In this document: piece after piece, positions 39,318 through 51,419 of the stretch
Position numbering within the stretch: the stretch's first letter is position 1
Layout of the letters: each line of letters opens with the position of its first letter
DNA from: Porpolomopsis calyptriformis
Lineage: Eukaryota; Basidiomycota; Agaricomycetes; Agaricales; Hygrophoraceae
Assembly: GCA_951640195.1 (NCBI GenBank)
Contig: OX621169.1
Span: forward strand, 2,164,125 to 2,228,124
Direction of reading: 5' to 3'
DNA: 64,000 nucleotides
The notes under the pieces: generated by a model
What the model was told of the DNA's origin: nothing
Seen by the model: only the letters and a program-made list of their open reading frames with translations
Databases searched by the model: none
Program-made: the position numbers and the translations under genes

Positions 39318-40385
39318 CTAACCCTTCGACCAGACTTTACGTTGATAATCGAGAATGATAGGAACAAAATCCCACAAGCCAAATTCGGGCCAGTATGTTG
39401 AAGTAAAGTGTATTTGCGTATTCTCGCAACACTTCAAAAGCAACGTCAGCAGATTATTGGAGCGATGAGAAGTGACTTTGAATACCTGCCAGAGCATGAA
39501 ATCGCTAAGACGCGTAACACCACTTGTGCGAATGAGAATCTCAAGAGGAGGGCTTCTGGTGAGCGAGGTCATCAGTTGATCGTCTATATCCTTGACGGTG
39601 ATTTTTCTGCAAAACGAAACCAATAAATGCGAGGAGAAATAATCCCAGACAATGAGACCAACCGAGTGTGATCGTTGCCTGGCTCGACAGCAGTGCGAAC
39701 GCAAGACTGTACTGCCGTTGTGATTTCATCTTGCGAGGAGTAAGACATGCAGAGATTGAGAATTGCGCTGAATACACCTGTTAGTGAAATCATGCAGAGA
39801 CATCCTTGCCGTGGGGTTGGAATCACCGGTCATTGTGACAGGTCATATCCTCAGCAGCCCGAGCGGCCCGCTGGACTGCAAGAGGCAGTAGTTCTCTTTT
39901 CCCCAGCAAATTTAATCGGACACCATATGCGTCAAGGATTTCACTAGAAAAAATATGAGCAAAGGTACATTTTGCTACGACAAAACAAAGACACACCCAT
40001 TTCGACATATTTCCAGCAGTTTTTCCTCCGCTAAAGTCATAAGGCCATCAACCTCTTCCGGAGACCGCTTGAAATTGTCAATAGCAAACGCATATACGCT
40101 GACACAACGAATATTTAGTCTGAGACAGATATCTAGTATCTACACAATACGACCTCGGGATCAGCAACCTCCGATTGCGCGACGAAGCACGACACGTACT
40201 CTTCGCAACGCCATAAAGCCGTCGGTATGACCCTGGATTGTTTGTTTTCGTTCCTTTCGAGCATAGCGTCGGTTTCCATCCATGACAAATGCTACATGTT
40301 GAGGAATGGGACCCGCCGCCAGGATATAAAGCAGAAATTGCTCGACTGTGGCGGAGATTTTGTCCCACAAGGAGGGGAAATACAT
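39318..40385 (-). CDS. RER2: dehydrodolichyl diphosphate synthase (cis-prenyltransferase)
   Basis: The ATG at 40385 is followed by [19 protein letters not shown], the cis-prenyltransferase motif with the catalytic Asp, then [53 protein letters not shown] and [13 protein letters not shown]. The C-terminal region V ends [20 protein letters not shown] and then [14 protein letters not shown], the substrate-binding RTSG...RLSDF block. The enzyme extends farnesyl diphosphate to dolichyl diphosphate for ER glycosylation. About five introns are present. The SRT1 paralogue is the alternative. Confidence 0.92.
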
Positions 40386-40455
40386 TGAATCGTGAGAACA
40401 TTTCGCCTTATTGAATACAAGTACACTCTGTCATACATTCATTCCACCAGGCTCC

Positions 40456-43290
40456 TCAGTACCCTCCTCCACCAAAAAGCCTCGCTATCGGATTCCAGCC
40501 TTGAGATCGACTGCGTTCTCCCCCATGCGGCCGATTTGTCTCACCTGTACTATGCCCACTAATTCTGAATGATGACTGTGTTGCGCCTCTGGCCTTTTCA
40601 ACGATATCATACCGTTTACGAAGACTTTCAATCCTTTCCTCCATCCGTTCGATCGAGTCAGAGTCGGATCCAGAGCTGTTCATCGTCGCGAGACGCACCC
40701 CCAGCATTCGAATCGCAGATGCAAGATGACCAGAAAAGCTTCCAGAGAGCGCCAATTCCTGGAATTGCAAGCAAAGCTGCCCGAGATGCTCCTCATGCTG
40801 CCGCAATTCTTCCTCGAATCTCTGGATCGCCTGCTCGATTTGTTGCTTTTGGAGAATGATCGAATCTGCCTGTGATTGCGCAGCAGTGAACTTCTGCCTG
40901 GCTTCGTCATCGATGACAGTCTCGTTCTGTTGCTCTATTTGCCATTCACTGTTGAAGTGGTGGTGGTCCTGCCAGGAATGGTCGCATTTACGGCAAATTT
41001 CAAACCGATTGAACTCGTCACCAAATGCCCAGCATCGGCGATGAATTTCGCTGGAATCCATCAAAAACTCGAGTTGACAATGCAGGTGACAGTTGGAGTA
41101 GCACTGGCAGAGGGTATTGTGATACATGGTGGCTTTTTGAATGTGCGTGTCTCGTTGCATAATCGACTGATATTGTCGGTTAATATCCATGACCTACAGA
41201 TTTGTGTTAGATAAGATTCAAATCAAGGAGGTTGTGGAGCGAATTCAGCCAACCTGCTTATTCCGGTCTAAATCATTCTGCAATTTTTTCAGGTCCATCC
41301 ACTGCCTCTCCCGTTGGTCAATTTGCGCAAGCACATTGGTGATCGCAGCTTCAATATTAGTCGTCATGTCGTACAGGTCTACAATGGCATTGGTTGGCTG
41401 CGCCTTCCGTTGATCGAGCCAGGAGAAAAAATCATTGAGTGTTTCCATCGTCGTGACATAGTTATTTTGCAGAAGCCTCTCCATGCTCTGCAGCTGTCTT
41501 GCGGAAGAGTGACCACCTGTTTTTACCTCCTGATACTTGGTAAACTGCGCCACCGGATTCTGGATGGTCCAAACTTCAGCGTGTCGGATTTCCTTCGGAC
41601 GAGTGTCGGGTTGAAAGTTGAACGACAGTGCATCGGGTACATTTGTAAACATGAACCCGATATTGTCAGCAATCGAACGCGGGAACATGGCTGCAAGGGT
41701 ATGCAGCGCATATTCAACCCCCGGTCCTACACGCTCAACAGTGCCATTGGCCATGATAATCACTGCATCAAGTGTTTGGACCTGAGCTCGAATTGTCTCG
41801 GCAATGGTCCTCTCATGTTCCTTGTCCTGCTCCAGGCCACGTGTGTCACAAAGCCCAGGAGTGTCAAGCATTCGGAGCTGCACGCCATCGCGACGGTCGA
41901 ATTTGTACATCATAGCAGCATTCGTCTGACTTTGGTTTTTGTCGAGATTTGACTCGTTGCGCGAGCTATGCTCCTGGCGGAATTGATCAACCGGGCGACC
42001 AACACAGACATTGGCAAGAAGGTCCATAAAGGCAGTTTTGCCAACACCAGTCTCACCGACAATGATGATCGTGATCTTTCCCTTTTTCTAAAGAGGCTTG
42101 AGTCCAGGAGGGGCATTACGATGGTCGGGTAGAGTCTGCTTTGGTCCTCTAGAAAGCATGAACTCAAGTCTACTTTTAAACATAACGGGGCACTCACAAC
42201 GACATCGCCGACATCCCTGCATTGACTTGTCAAATGTAGCGGGTCAGCTAAGCGCTGAAATATGTAATAGAGAGATATCACCTTGGCCAACCACATCATC
42301 AGAACTTTGAGGGTTGTTTCTCGATGGATCTTGGGACTTGTTACTCATTTTCGGCTCAGCGTAAGGTGGCGGCGCGGCAGGAGGGCACGCGCTAGGGGTC
42401 GAAGAACTTGTAGAGCTCTTGGACATGGGAGAGGCGGCGTCAGGAGGTGCTGGGGGTGAGGTCAGGAAACCAGGGTAAGCATTGGGGTACATCGAATACA
42501 TCCACGGCGGAGGCGACCAAGTAGGCATAGGAGGCAATCCTGGGACCCCACCAGCTCCAAACTGCCACGGCGTTGCCTGCATATACTGTTGATATATCGC
42601 CATTTGCTGTGCCTGAGATGGATCGGTAGGTTGTGATCCAGGCATCTGCGACAACATGGGCATAGGAGGTCCAGCCATTGCCCAAGGGGGCATTCCATGC
42701 ATGCCCATTTGTCCTTGTGATGGACTGAATGTTGCGGTTGCGCTTGGAGGTTGCTGCCCAGGCTGAGGAGAGAAAGAACCGGGGGGTGCCCAAGCAGGCT
42801 GCGATGGAGGGCTGGTCACATACATGGGATGGGAAGCGCCAAGCACCGCTGGGGATGCTGTACTAGTCTGATGTGCTTGCTGTTGGGTCGGCGAAACAGC
42901 ACTAGCCGGCTGCGTTCCAGTCTGCTGAGGGAACTGCCCCGGCATGAACCACGGAGACCCAGGAGGGGCTCCAGGGAAGGTTCCGGGGGCAAACATGTTT
43001 TGTGAGGGCTGGAGTTGATTTCCTGGCATGGATGGCAAGCCAGGATGCTGAGGTAGTTGACCTTGGGAAGGCCAGCTTGGTGTTGTAGACGTCATGGTCT
43101 GTGAGGGCTGGAACGCGCCTGGCATGGAAGTGTTAGGTTGCTGCTGTGGAAGAGGACTCGTCGTAATGGCGTCAGCTGATCGCCAAAGGACTACCTCAGA
43201 GTCGGAGGCGGGATCATTAGAGGAGGCCATGGGCTTGCCTTCGTCTTTGCTGCTGGCGCTGGTGGAATGGCTGCGAAACGGATTGCTCAT
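40456..43290 (-). CDS. AIG1/GIMAP-like GTPase with Pro/Gln-rich N-terminus and coiled-coil C-terminus
   Basis: The ATG at 43290 (MSNPFRSHSTSASS) starts a ~330-residue region extremely rich in Pro, Gln, Ala, Met and Trp. After two introns (about 42090-42250) a G domain begins: KGKITIIIVGETGVGKTAF (P-loop), a Thr-containing switch and LRMLDTPGLCDTRG (DxxG). Then come about 200 residues of domain core and linker, and a Cys/His-rich patch (TLCQCYSNCHLHCQLEF; CRKCDHSWQDHHHF). A long coiled coil (ILQKQQIEQAIQRFEEELRQ) and a basic Gly-rich tail follow. AIG1-type GTPases oligomerise on membranes or droplets; many basidiomycetes have expanded families. Its process is unknown. Confidence 0.75.
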
Positions 43291-43982
43291 CCTAGAATGC
43301 CATGAACACAAATATTGCGTATATATAAGAACAAACGTGGTTATGGCGCTAAGCCGTGTCACAGCATACCACGAGGATGATAACCCAATGGAGGACGCGA
43401 TTTAAGCGGGGGACAAGATGGGGAAGAGTGTTGACGATTACACCTTTCTAAATATGACAAGATTCGATACTTGAACCTCGGCCCCAGGAAAAGCGCTGAG
43501 TTGATAGGTTAAGACGAAAGCGGAAAGTGTAACTTCACTGAGTGGATGTGATAGGGTATATGTGTGATATGGATGTGCCTTGTATATGACTATACTTGAG
43601 CACAAAGGCGCTCACGGCAGGACGCGTGATGGCATGTCTGCAAACTGCAAATTAATCTTTGACCTTTTGGTGAGATTCGTTAGGGCGTACCGCCACTGCA
43701 AGGGCTGTAATGCGTGATGTCCCGAACTGATATAAACGTTTCTTGGATCGTCTGCGTCCAACTTGTGTTCAGCCACCCTGGCTGGGAAATTACACTCCCA
43801 TGGTCGACGGATTCTTCTGCTTTGTAGATAGCAATGCATTCAAGTTGTTCTTTTTTCTCCACAGCGCATATTGAAAACTAGCAGGCAATGCTGTTCCGGT
43901 CGGCCCAGGAAGGTTGCGGTCAGGTAATGCCATCTTTATTTGGCATTCATCACATCACTCCGCTCAAAACACTCCACTTTTC
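43291..43982. other. divergent intergenic region
   Basis: Separates the minus-strand GTPase from plus-strand PDA1. A 60-codon minus ORF (43680-43862) starting MEKKEQLECIAIYKAEES looks mildly protein-like but is unsupported. Promoters of both genes should lie here. Confidence 0.4.
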
Positions 43983-45558
43983 ATGTCTTCCCTCATTCGA
44001 CTAAGAACACGGGCTCCTTTTCGAATCGTAGGCACATTTCTCTTGCTCGTGCGGGATGCTCTTTTTATAAGCAGCTTATCTAGGCACAGCAGTTTGTGCG
44101 AGCTATTCAAACTACCGCTGACACGACACAGCTCCACGAGACTCCATCCGATCCGTCGCAGCCATTCACAGTAAAAATTCACGAGGACTCTTTTCGCTCG
44201 TATAAATGCGACATACCAGAACTCGAAGTTAAGGTCACCAAAACCGAGCTCTTGGAGATGTATCGGCAGATGCAGACAATGCGTCGTATGGAAATGGCTG
44301 CAGACGCGCTTTACAAAGCCAAGCTCATCCGCGGATTCTGCCATCTTGCCATCGGTCAAGTTTGTGGTGCTTTGATTATATCGCAAGGCTACACTTACCC
44401 TTCAACATGCAGGAAGCAGTTTCAGTTGGTCTTGAGCATGGTATCACTCCTGACGACCGTGTGATCACTGCCTACCGTTGTCACCCGTTCGCTGTAATGC
44501 GCGGCGGAACAATCAAAGGTGTCATTGGTGAACTGCTTGGTAGACAAATTGGCATGTCCCACGGTAAAGGAGGCTCCATGCATATATTCACCCCGTCCTT
44601 CTTTGGCGGGAATGGTATCGTTGGTGCTCAAGTCCCAGTCGGTGCCGGAATCGCTTTCGCGCAAAAATACCTCGAAAAACCAAATGTAACGTTTATTTTA
44701 TATGGCGATGGCGCCAGTAATCAAGGTCAAGTCTTCGAGGCATTTAACATGGTGCTGATTCTAATCCTGGCGCGCGACCAAGAACTCACGTATAAATTCA
44801 GGCCAAGCTATGGAGTTTACCTGCCGTCTTTGTTTGCGAAAATAACAAGTATGGAATGGGAACTTCCGCTGAGCGTAGCTCCTCCAACCCCGAGTACTTC
44901 ACCCGTGGAGATAAAATACCAGGCCTTCAGGTAAGTGCTAGTCGTTAGTCCTCAGTTGCTTATCCTTCTCCTTTCCTCTTATACAGGTGAACGGAATGGA
45001 CATTATTGCCACTTCGCAGGCTGTCAAATATGCCAGAAATTGGGCAGTGGAAGGGAACGGTCCCCTGCTCATTGAATTCGTGACTTACCGCTACGGAGGC
45101 CACTCGTGCGTTCCATATCACGCAACACCAACTCGACTGAGGGTACTAATGCATCGTGTAGTATGTCTGACCCCGGGACAACGTATCGGACCCGTGAGGA
45201 GGTGCAAAGGATGAGAAGTACGCAAGATCCTATCAGAGGCCTTCAACGGTACATTGAGGAATGGGGACTTGCTTCTGAACAAGAACTCAAGGTTTGTCGC
45301 TCGCTTCGTTCCTCTCGTTAAGGTTACCAAATCTGATTCTTGCAGCAACTTGATAAACTCGCCAAAATCGAGGTGGATGCAGCGGTTGAGGAGGCCAAAG
45401 CATCACCTATACCTCTAGATAAGGACCTCTGGACGGATATTTATTACAAAGGCACAGAACCGCCCTTCATGAGAGGTAGGGAGAGAGAGGAGGTATGTCA
45501 CCCTACTCAACCCTTTGCTAATACTCAACATCCACTCGATTAGGTGCATTACTACTAA
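43983..45558 (+). CDS. PDA1: pyruvate dehydrogenase E1 component, alpha subunit
   Basis: The start at 43983 encodes a mitochondrial-type presequence ([16 protein letters not shown]; Arg-rich, no acids). After introns the mature protein shows [40 protein letters not shown] and the thiamine-diphosphate motif [20 protein letters not shown] (GDG to N). [50 protein letters not shown] (phosphorylation-loop serine region) and a C-terminus ending EVHYY follow. Introns are near 44359-44410, 44751-44800, 44936-44987, 45107-45160, 45292-45344 and 45493-45543, all preserving frame. It acts in the mitochondrial matrix, decarboxylating pyruvate with E1-beta. Confidence 0.95.
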
Positions 45559-45752
45559 ATAATCGTAATCTTTCCTGTCTGTTTGTCGTCGTCTTTTTGG
45601 TATCCTAGATAATTTTCACTCTGGTTTGTTTGTCCTGCGAGTATCCAATGTGATCGATCCACAATACTGGCCAAACACTGGTTAGTGCCGTCATCAAAAG
45701 TTCATTCTCTACTTTATACCATCGGTGGTGTCGCTGCACCTTCGCCATCAGC

Positions 45753-48700
45753 ATGAAAACGCCGTTGGAAAGTGCGGTGTCTTTCATTCTCAACCCCGTC
45801 TGGTCCACAAGGGGATCGTTGAGCCATCGTATTTCACTTGCATCGTTATATCTCTGCCTCCTCCTAATTGTTTTATACAACCTATATGCCTGGAAGCGCC
45901 CTGAAATTGCCCGGGTTGAGGTGTACAACCACCGGAAACATATTCTCCACCGATGCCACTATACTCAAACACTAGCCGGTCCACCACTCGAATTTTACAC
46001 CAGGCAGCAATCCGACCGGTTCGTTTCTGGCACAAATCCAGTTCTCCTGCGCAACGCGAAAATATGGACGGGAGCACGCAATGGAACGGAAATAGTGTAC
46101 GGAGATGTACTGCTTTACAGGGGGCTGGTAAAGGCAGTCGGCTACATCCCGCATGAAGCTTTGGCCGTTGCGAGTGGTGCCGGGCTCGAAGTGCACGATG
46201 TGCGAGGTGCATGGGTTACCCCTGGCTTGGTGGATATACATTCGCATATTGGCGTCGAGAGTGCTCCCATTCTCGAAGGTGTGTCTGCATCGTTTTGTCT
46301 AGTTGACCCTTTCACCGTGAGGATGTCCTTGCAGGCGCGATGGACGTGAACTCGTTCAACTCTCCCATTCTCCCATGGCTACGAAGCATCGATGGTCTGA
46401 ATACCCACGACGCGTCCTACGAGCTCGCTATTGCTGGTGGAGTGACTACCGCTCAAGTTCTTCCTGGAAGCGCAAATAATATTGGTGACGTGTGATATCA
46501 TGAGCCATTTCACATCAGGAAGCTCATCGGGACCTGGAACAGGCGGGCAAGCGTTTGTCATCAAACTGAGGTCGACGGGCGAGCGTTCTCCTTCTTCCAA
46601 GGTGATCGAACCGCCGTTCACACTGAATGGAAGTCATTTTGATCGTCAAGCCCTGACACCGAGATGGCGACACATGAAGTATGTCATCACTCTGCCCGCA
46701 ATCTCTTGTTTTTGCACTCCCTAATAAAGGTTTGCAGACACGCCTGTGGTAGGTCACAATTGTTGACCTTACTACTTCGCTATTTAAAGCGCTCCAATTA
46801 GGCGAGAACCCTAACCGCGTCTACGGTCAAACCCGCATGGATGCTGCGTGGAACTTCCGTCAAGCTTACGAGCAAGCTCGTACATTAAAGCGCGCCCAAG
46901 ATGAGTTCTGTGAGAAGGCCCAGGCTGGGGCATGGGAAACGATCGACATGCAAGAGTTTCCCGATGATTTGCGTTGGGAAAGCTTGGTTGATGTTTTGAG
47001 AGGGAAAGTTAAGGTATGGCGTTTCTTTGCCGAAAATTTCCATCTTATGGACCCTCGTCTATATTAGCTCTCAGTTCATTGCTACGAGGCAAGTTGTCAA
47101 GTGGTGACGTTTCAGTCCGAATTATTGACTGGTTTACCCACAGGCTGTTGACCTTGATGGAATCGTCCGAGTACTCTCATGGCATTTCCATTTCCCAACA
47201 ATGGGTTGACACGTTCCTTCTAGCTTTCAAACGAGTTTCAATTTCCGGTGGCCTCCTTCCACCACGGAGGAGAGACATATTTAGTTCCGGATCTTTTGAA
47301 GAGAACTTGGGTCAGTTTCGTGTTCTCATCGATTCTACACCATAGGCTTACATTTCGGCGCAGGGAGGCGTCCCAACAATATCTTTATTCGCCTCCAACT
47401 TCAGGTATACTCATAGTAATCCCATCATTAGCGTAACACTGACAATAATATACTGAAGGAAGAAGCGCGAGGCTTATCGAGGATCCGAGTTTGCTCCACG
47501 CATTCTCGCAGATCACAATATACCCGTGGCAATGAAGGTAGCTACCTTCCACTCATCATCCTTTGTGTATCCTCTCAACTTTGAACTATTTACAGTCAGA
47601 CCATCCTGTCCTAAACAGCAGGTATCTCCTATACGAAGCGGCCCAAGCACACTATTATGGCCTTCATCCGGCACTTGCTTTTGCTTCTGTGACCTCAACA
47701 CCTGCGGATGCCTTGGGCCTTGGGCATCGCATTGGCAGAATTCAGGAAGGTTGGTTGGTTGTCACTCACTTCAATTGGAGCTTATCTGTTCTGACACGAT
47801 GGTTTACTACTTTCCAGGCTATGATGCAGGTACGTTTCCCGCACCCAACAGTGATATATTATCAATATGGTGTTGCTAGATGTGGTCGTATGGAATTCTC
47901 ATCCATTAGCCTTGGGAGCAACGCCTAACGTGGTGTACATCGATGGTATACGCCAGTCTACACCCCATAACACATCGAGGCCTTCAGCCTTTCAGAAACT
48001 TCCCAAAACACCAGATTTCGACCAAGAAGCAGCCGATGCTGTTAAGTATGACGGGCTCCCACCCCTAAAATTGAGGAAGGCCAAGCATGTTGCATTCGTC
48101 AACGTCACCAGTGTCTACACTAAATCAATGACTGGTGTGATGAAGCTTTTTGACCTGGAAGACGATCAGGACGGCCAACAAGGAACTGTTATCATACGTG
48201 ATGGGAAGATTACTTGCGCTTCTCCAGAATTGTCTTGCCTATCTGCAGCTCATCACGAAGAAGAGGTCGAGATTGTAAATTTGAGGGGAGGTTCTTTGGC
48301 GCCTGGTATAACTTCGTTCGGATCACCCCTGGGTTTGACCGAAATCCGGATGGAACCATCAACGAATGATGGTGATGTAAAGGATCCCCTTCTTGACAAG
48401 GTACCTTCTATCATTGGGGGTGATCTGGCAGTCGTACGCGCTGTAGATGGTCTATCATTTGGCGGAAGGAACACTTTGCACGTATTCCAAGCTTTGGCCA
48501 AGTGTCATTAAAAGATTAATTATGTACTGCGCAGATTGGCCTACCGATCTGGAGTGACCACTGCGATCACTCCACCCTCTGGTAGATTCATTTTGGGCTT
48601 ATCAGTTGCATTCGGGACTGGAGCAAGCGATGCTTTGGAGGACGGGGCCATTATCCAGGCCGAGACGGCCTTGCATATAGCTGTGATGAGAGGGTTGTCT

Positions 48701-49519
48701 GTCAGTGTTAGTACACAAATTGCGACACTCCGACGTCTTCTGTTCAATCCTGATGCGGACAATGGGTATTCGTTAACGAGTGCCTGGGAACGGATTCGTG
48801 ATGTGAGTACTTGTACGCTCTAATGATGTGAATTTCTGACATGTTGTTGCAGGGGAGTATGCCGCTCGTGGTTCACGTCGAAAACGCGGACATTATGGCA
48901 ACGCTTCTGATGTTAAAAGCCGAATATGAAGCTCGGTTCACGTGGACAATTCGTCTCACCTTTGTTGGGGCTGCAGAAGCGCACCTGTTAGCGGAAGCGA
49001 TTGGAAAAGCAGGTGTTAGTGTCATTCTTTGTCCTTCGAGACCTTTCCCTGGAAGCTGGGATCAGAGACGAATGTGAGTTTTGTCGCTCGATTTTATGTG
49101 GTTTCGCTGACAGTGTCAACCCAAGTCTACCGGGCCCGCCATTGTCATACGAGACCGCGGTGACGGCACTTCTGGCGAAAAATGTGAATGTGGCCATTGG
49201 TGTCAAGGATGAATCTTACGCCCGAAATACGCGGTTTGATATGGCATGGGTGAGTTGTAGCGCTTGTATCACCATTCTGTGCGGACATGATGGATCTAAT
49301 CGATACATCCTTTGATAGACTGCTTTGGAGTCTAGTGGCCGGATTAGCGGAGAGCAGGCGATTGCTCTCGCATCGACAAATCTTGATAGAGCACTTGGGT
49401 TGGATTACCGAGCATCAGACGATTTGGTGGTTTATCGCGGTGGCAGCATTTTCGATTTGGAAAGCAAGGTTTATGGCGTGTTATCTGCGTGCCGTGGAGT
49501 ATTCGAAATCTTTGAATGA
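45753..49519 (+). CDS. membrane-anchored two-module amidohydrolase-superfamily protein
   Basis: An N-terminal transmembrane helix (ISLASLYLCLLLIVLYNLYAW, residues ~27-47) precedes a composite amidohydrolase. Module 1 has the metal motif PGLVDIHSHIG (HxH), AIAGGVTTAQVLPGSANNIG, KLSVHCYEAVDLDGI, FHHGGETY and VAMKSDHPV (the late Asp), with TSTPADALGLGHRIGRI and ADVVVWNSHPL at its end, so it looks catalytically competent. Module 2 repeats the fold: GTVIIRDGKI, then PGITSFGSPLG where HxH would be expected, AYRSGVTTAITPP, VVHVENADIMATLL, KDESYARNTRFDMAW and LASTNLDRALGL. About ten introns are present, all frame-preserving as far as checked. Related to imidazolonepropionase-type or secreted amidohydrolases; substrate unknown. 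Confidence 0.8.
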
Positions 49520-49936
49520 GCTCTGCTGGTCCTGAATTCCGTTTATTGGTTGACCTGATGGAATTTCCCAAATCCATTTTGCATGACCATTACTTGACCG
49601 TTGCTTTCCATTTTTACAGAGTATGAACCGCGCAATACAGTAATCTTTGAGATACAAAATACGTATACTATGAAATGAGGTCGCATCTATCGCATGCTTC
49701 CCCTGGTGATGTTTCTCCACCACATCAGCAAAACTGCAATAACAAGGTCACGCCAGGTCATGTAATATATTGCTCACAATCTGCCACAAGGCTCACAATG
49801 CTGGGGGGACAATACCTTGCCCAAAACCCAGATGAAAAATGACAATGTAGCTACAAAATGACAATTTATTCACACTGTGGGAAGTAAATCCACTAGATAT
49901 CAGTGATTGCATCACTGATTGTGTAAAAATCAGCCA
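49520..49936. other. 3' flank of the amidohydrolase; transition to the subtelomere
   Basis: AT content rises and no gene is visible. From here to the telomere the sequence is dominated by repeats and genes with AT-rich codon use. Confidence 0.4.
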
Positions 49937-50035
49937 TTTCACCTCTGAAAGTGGAGTTACTTGTTTTTAGCATTCATCACTGATCGCTGATTCAACATCG
50001 CTGATTTTATAGTTACTAAATTTCAGAGGTGAAAT
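49937..50035. repeat. 99-bp element bounded by a perfect 15-bp inverted repeat
   Basis: The left arm ATTTCACCTCTGAAA (49937-49951) is the exact reverse complement of the right arm TTTCAGAGGTGAAAT (50021-50035). The interior repeats short ATCACTGAT/ATCGCTGAT-type words. The size and structure suggest a MITE-like or foldback relic; no clear target-site duplication is seen. Confidence 0.6.
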
Positions 50036-50082
50036 TTATGAGGGACTGTATTGGACAAAAATATAAGAGTAGGTCTTAAAAT

Positions 50083-50300
50083 CTTATGCATAGATGTGCA
50101 TAGATGTGCATGGATGTGCACACTTGTGCATAGTGCTACACAGCTCTGCACATATGTGCATATATGCATTTTTGCACATGTATGCATTATGCTGCATTGT
50201 TCTGCATTGTTCTGCATTGTTCTGCATTATTTCTTTTTACATCCTCTTTACACTATTGCATTGTGCTGCACATATCAATTGCATAATGCAATGTAGTGCA
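50083..50300. repeat. TGCAT-rich minisatellite
   Basis: Diverged ~10-bp units such as AGATGTGCAT (three near 50092-50120) grade into TGCATTGTTC repeated three times (about 50192-50222). The word TGCA/TGCAT recurs through the tract and again near 50340-50380. Confidence 0.75.
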
Positions 50301-50518
50301 ATTATTGTATATGCAAATAGCTACTTAATATTATATTAAATGCTGCACAATTCTACACAATGCTGCATACTGCTGCATAATATAATGTTAATGTAATTTG
50401 TATATAAAATAGCTACTTGAATATGGTAGTAAATACTGTATAATGTATAAGGGACCAAACTGGACAAAAACTAAAAGTTGTCAATTTTGCATGTCTAAAA
50501 TTACCAAAAAAGGCAATC

Positions 50519-50635
50519 TCCCATGCCCTCCCACACTCTCCCACACTCTCCCACACTCTCCTGCAGGATCCCGCACTCTCCTGCACTTTTCCTGCAGGAT
50601 CCCGCACTCTCCCACACTTTTCCTGTGGGAACCAG
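50519..50635. repeat. CCCACACTCT / CTGCAGGATC minisatellite
   Basis: A C/T-rich tract made of 10-bp units TCCCACACTC (repeated at the left) interleaved with TCCTGCAGGATCCCGCACTC-type units. It is sharply GC-rich within AT-rich surroundings. Confidence 0.75.
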
Positions 50636-51419
50636 TTGCCTCATTTAGTTTATGTTGGGCAAGAGGACCAAAAATTGTGATTCAAGAGCAGTACACATAA
50701 TACAGATGTGTTGAATATGAAGACATTGACTATGGCATTGATGCATGTGTGAAATAAGGAAAATGGATGGCTGGAGTCTGCTTACTGTTGTGTTGGGTGT
50801 AGGGACTAAATCTAATCGAGTCATTGATTATAAATTTCAAGGAGCTTAATTGCCATACTTATGATGACGTTGTCTCTAGATGGGACAGGAAAAGATAAAC
50901 TAATCGAAGAGGATGATGATCATTTACGCATGGCTTGGACAAAGTTGTTTCAGGGACCCATTATCAGGAACCCATTATTAACAAAATGACCAAAATGCTG
51001 GCACAAAATTAATTCAAAATTCTTTGGGGGATCATTAGGGCATCCCAATACAATCAGTTTAAGCCATAAATTAAAAAGATCAGCAGTCCCATTCTTGAGA
51101 TATATGTAAAATACTCCATTTATACCATTATGCAGCCCAGCTATTGTATTGCACTCTATAAATCACAATTTCATGTCCATTCAATAGGCACAGTGAACTA
51201 ATGGTGGGCCCACCCAAAATTCCGATTTTTAGAGCATTTGGTATGTCGTGGTGGAAGATAGTAAGGGTTTAGGAGGAGGCATAGGTATAAGTAGCTATAG
51301 ACTACTCTAAAAATCAGGGTTTTATATTCAATCGATAGCCCCAGTGTCATAGAGGTGGGGAATACAAAAATCCCAATTTATGGACCATTTGGGGTACCGC
51401 AATCAGTGATATAAGGGGT

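Noticed and set aside
41314..41952. 212-codon plus-strand ORF
   Set aside because: Antisense to the GTPase domain, whose P-loop and DxxG motifs are clear on the minus strand.
44751..44936. Apparent frameshift in pyruvate dehydrogenase E1-alpha
   Set aside because: A short intron (GTGCTG..TTCAG) restores the conserved frame [18 protein letters not shown], so the gene is intact.
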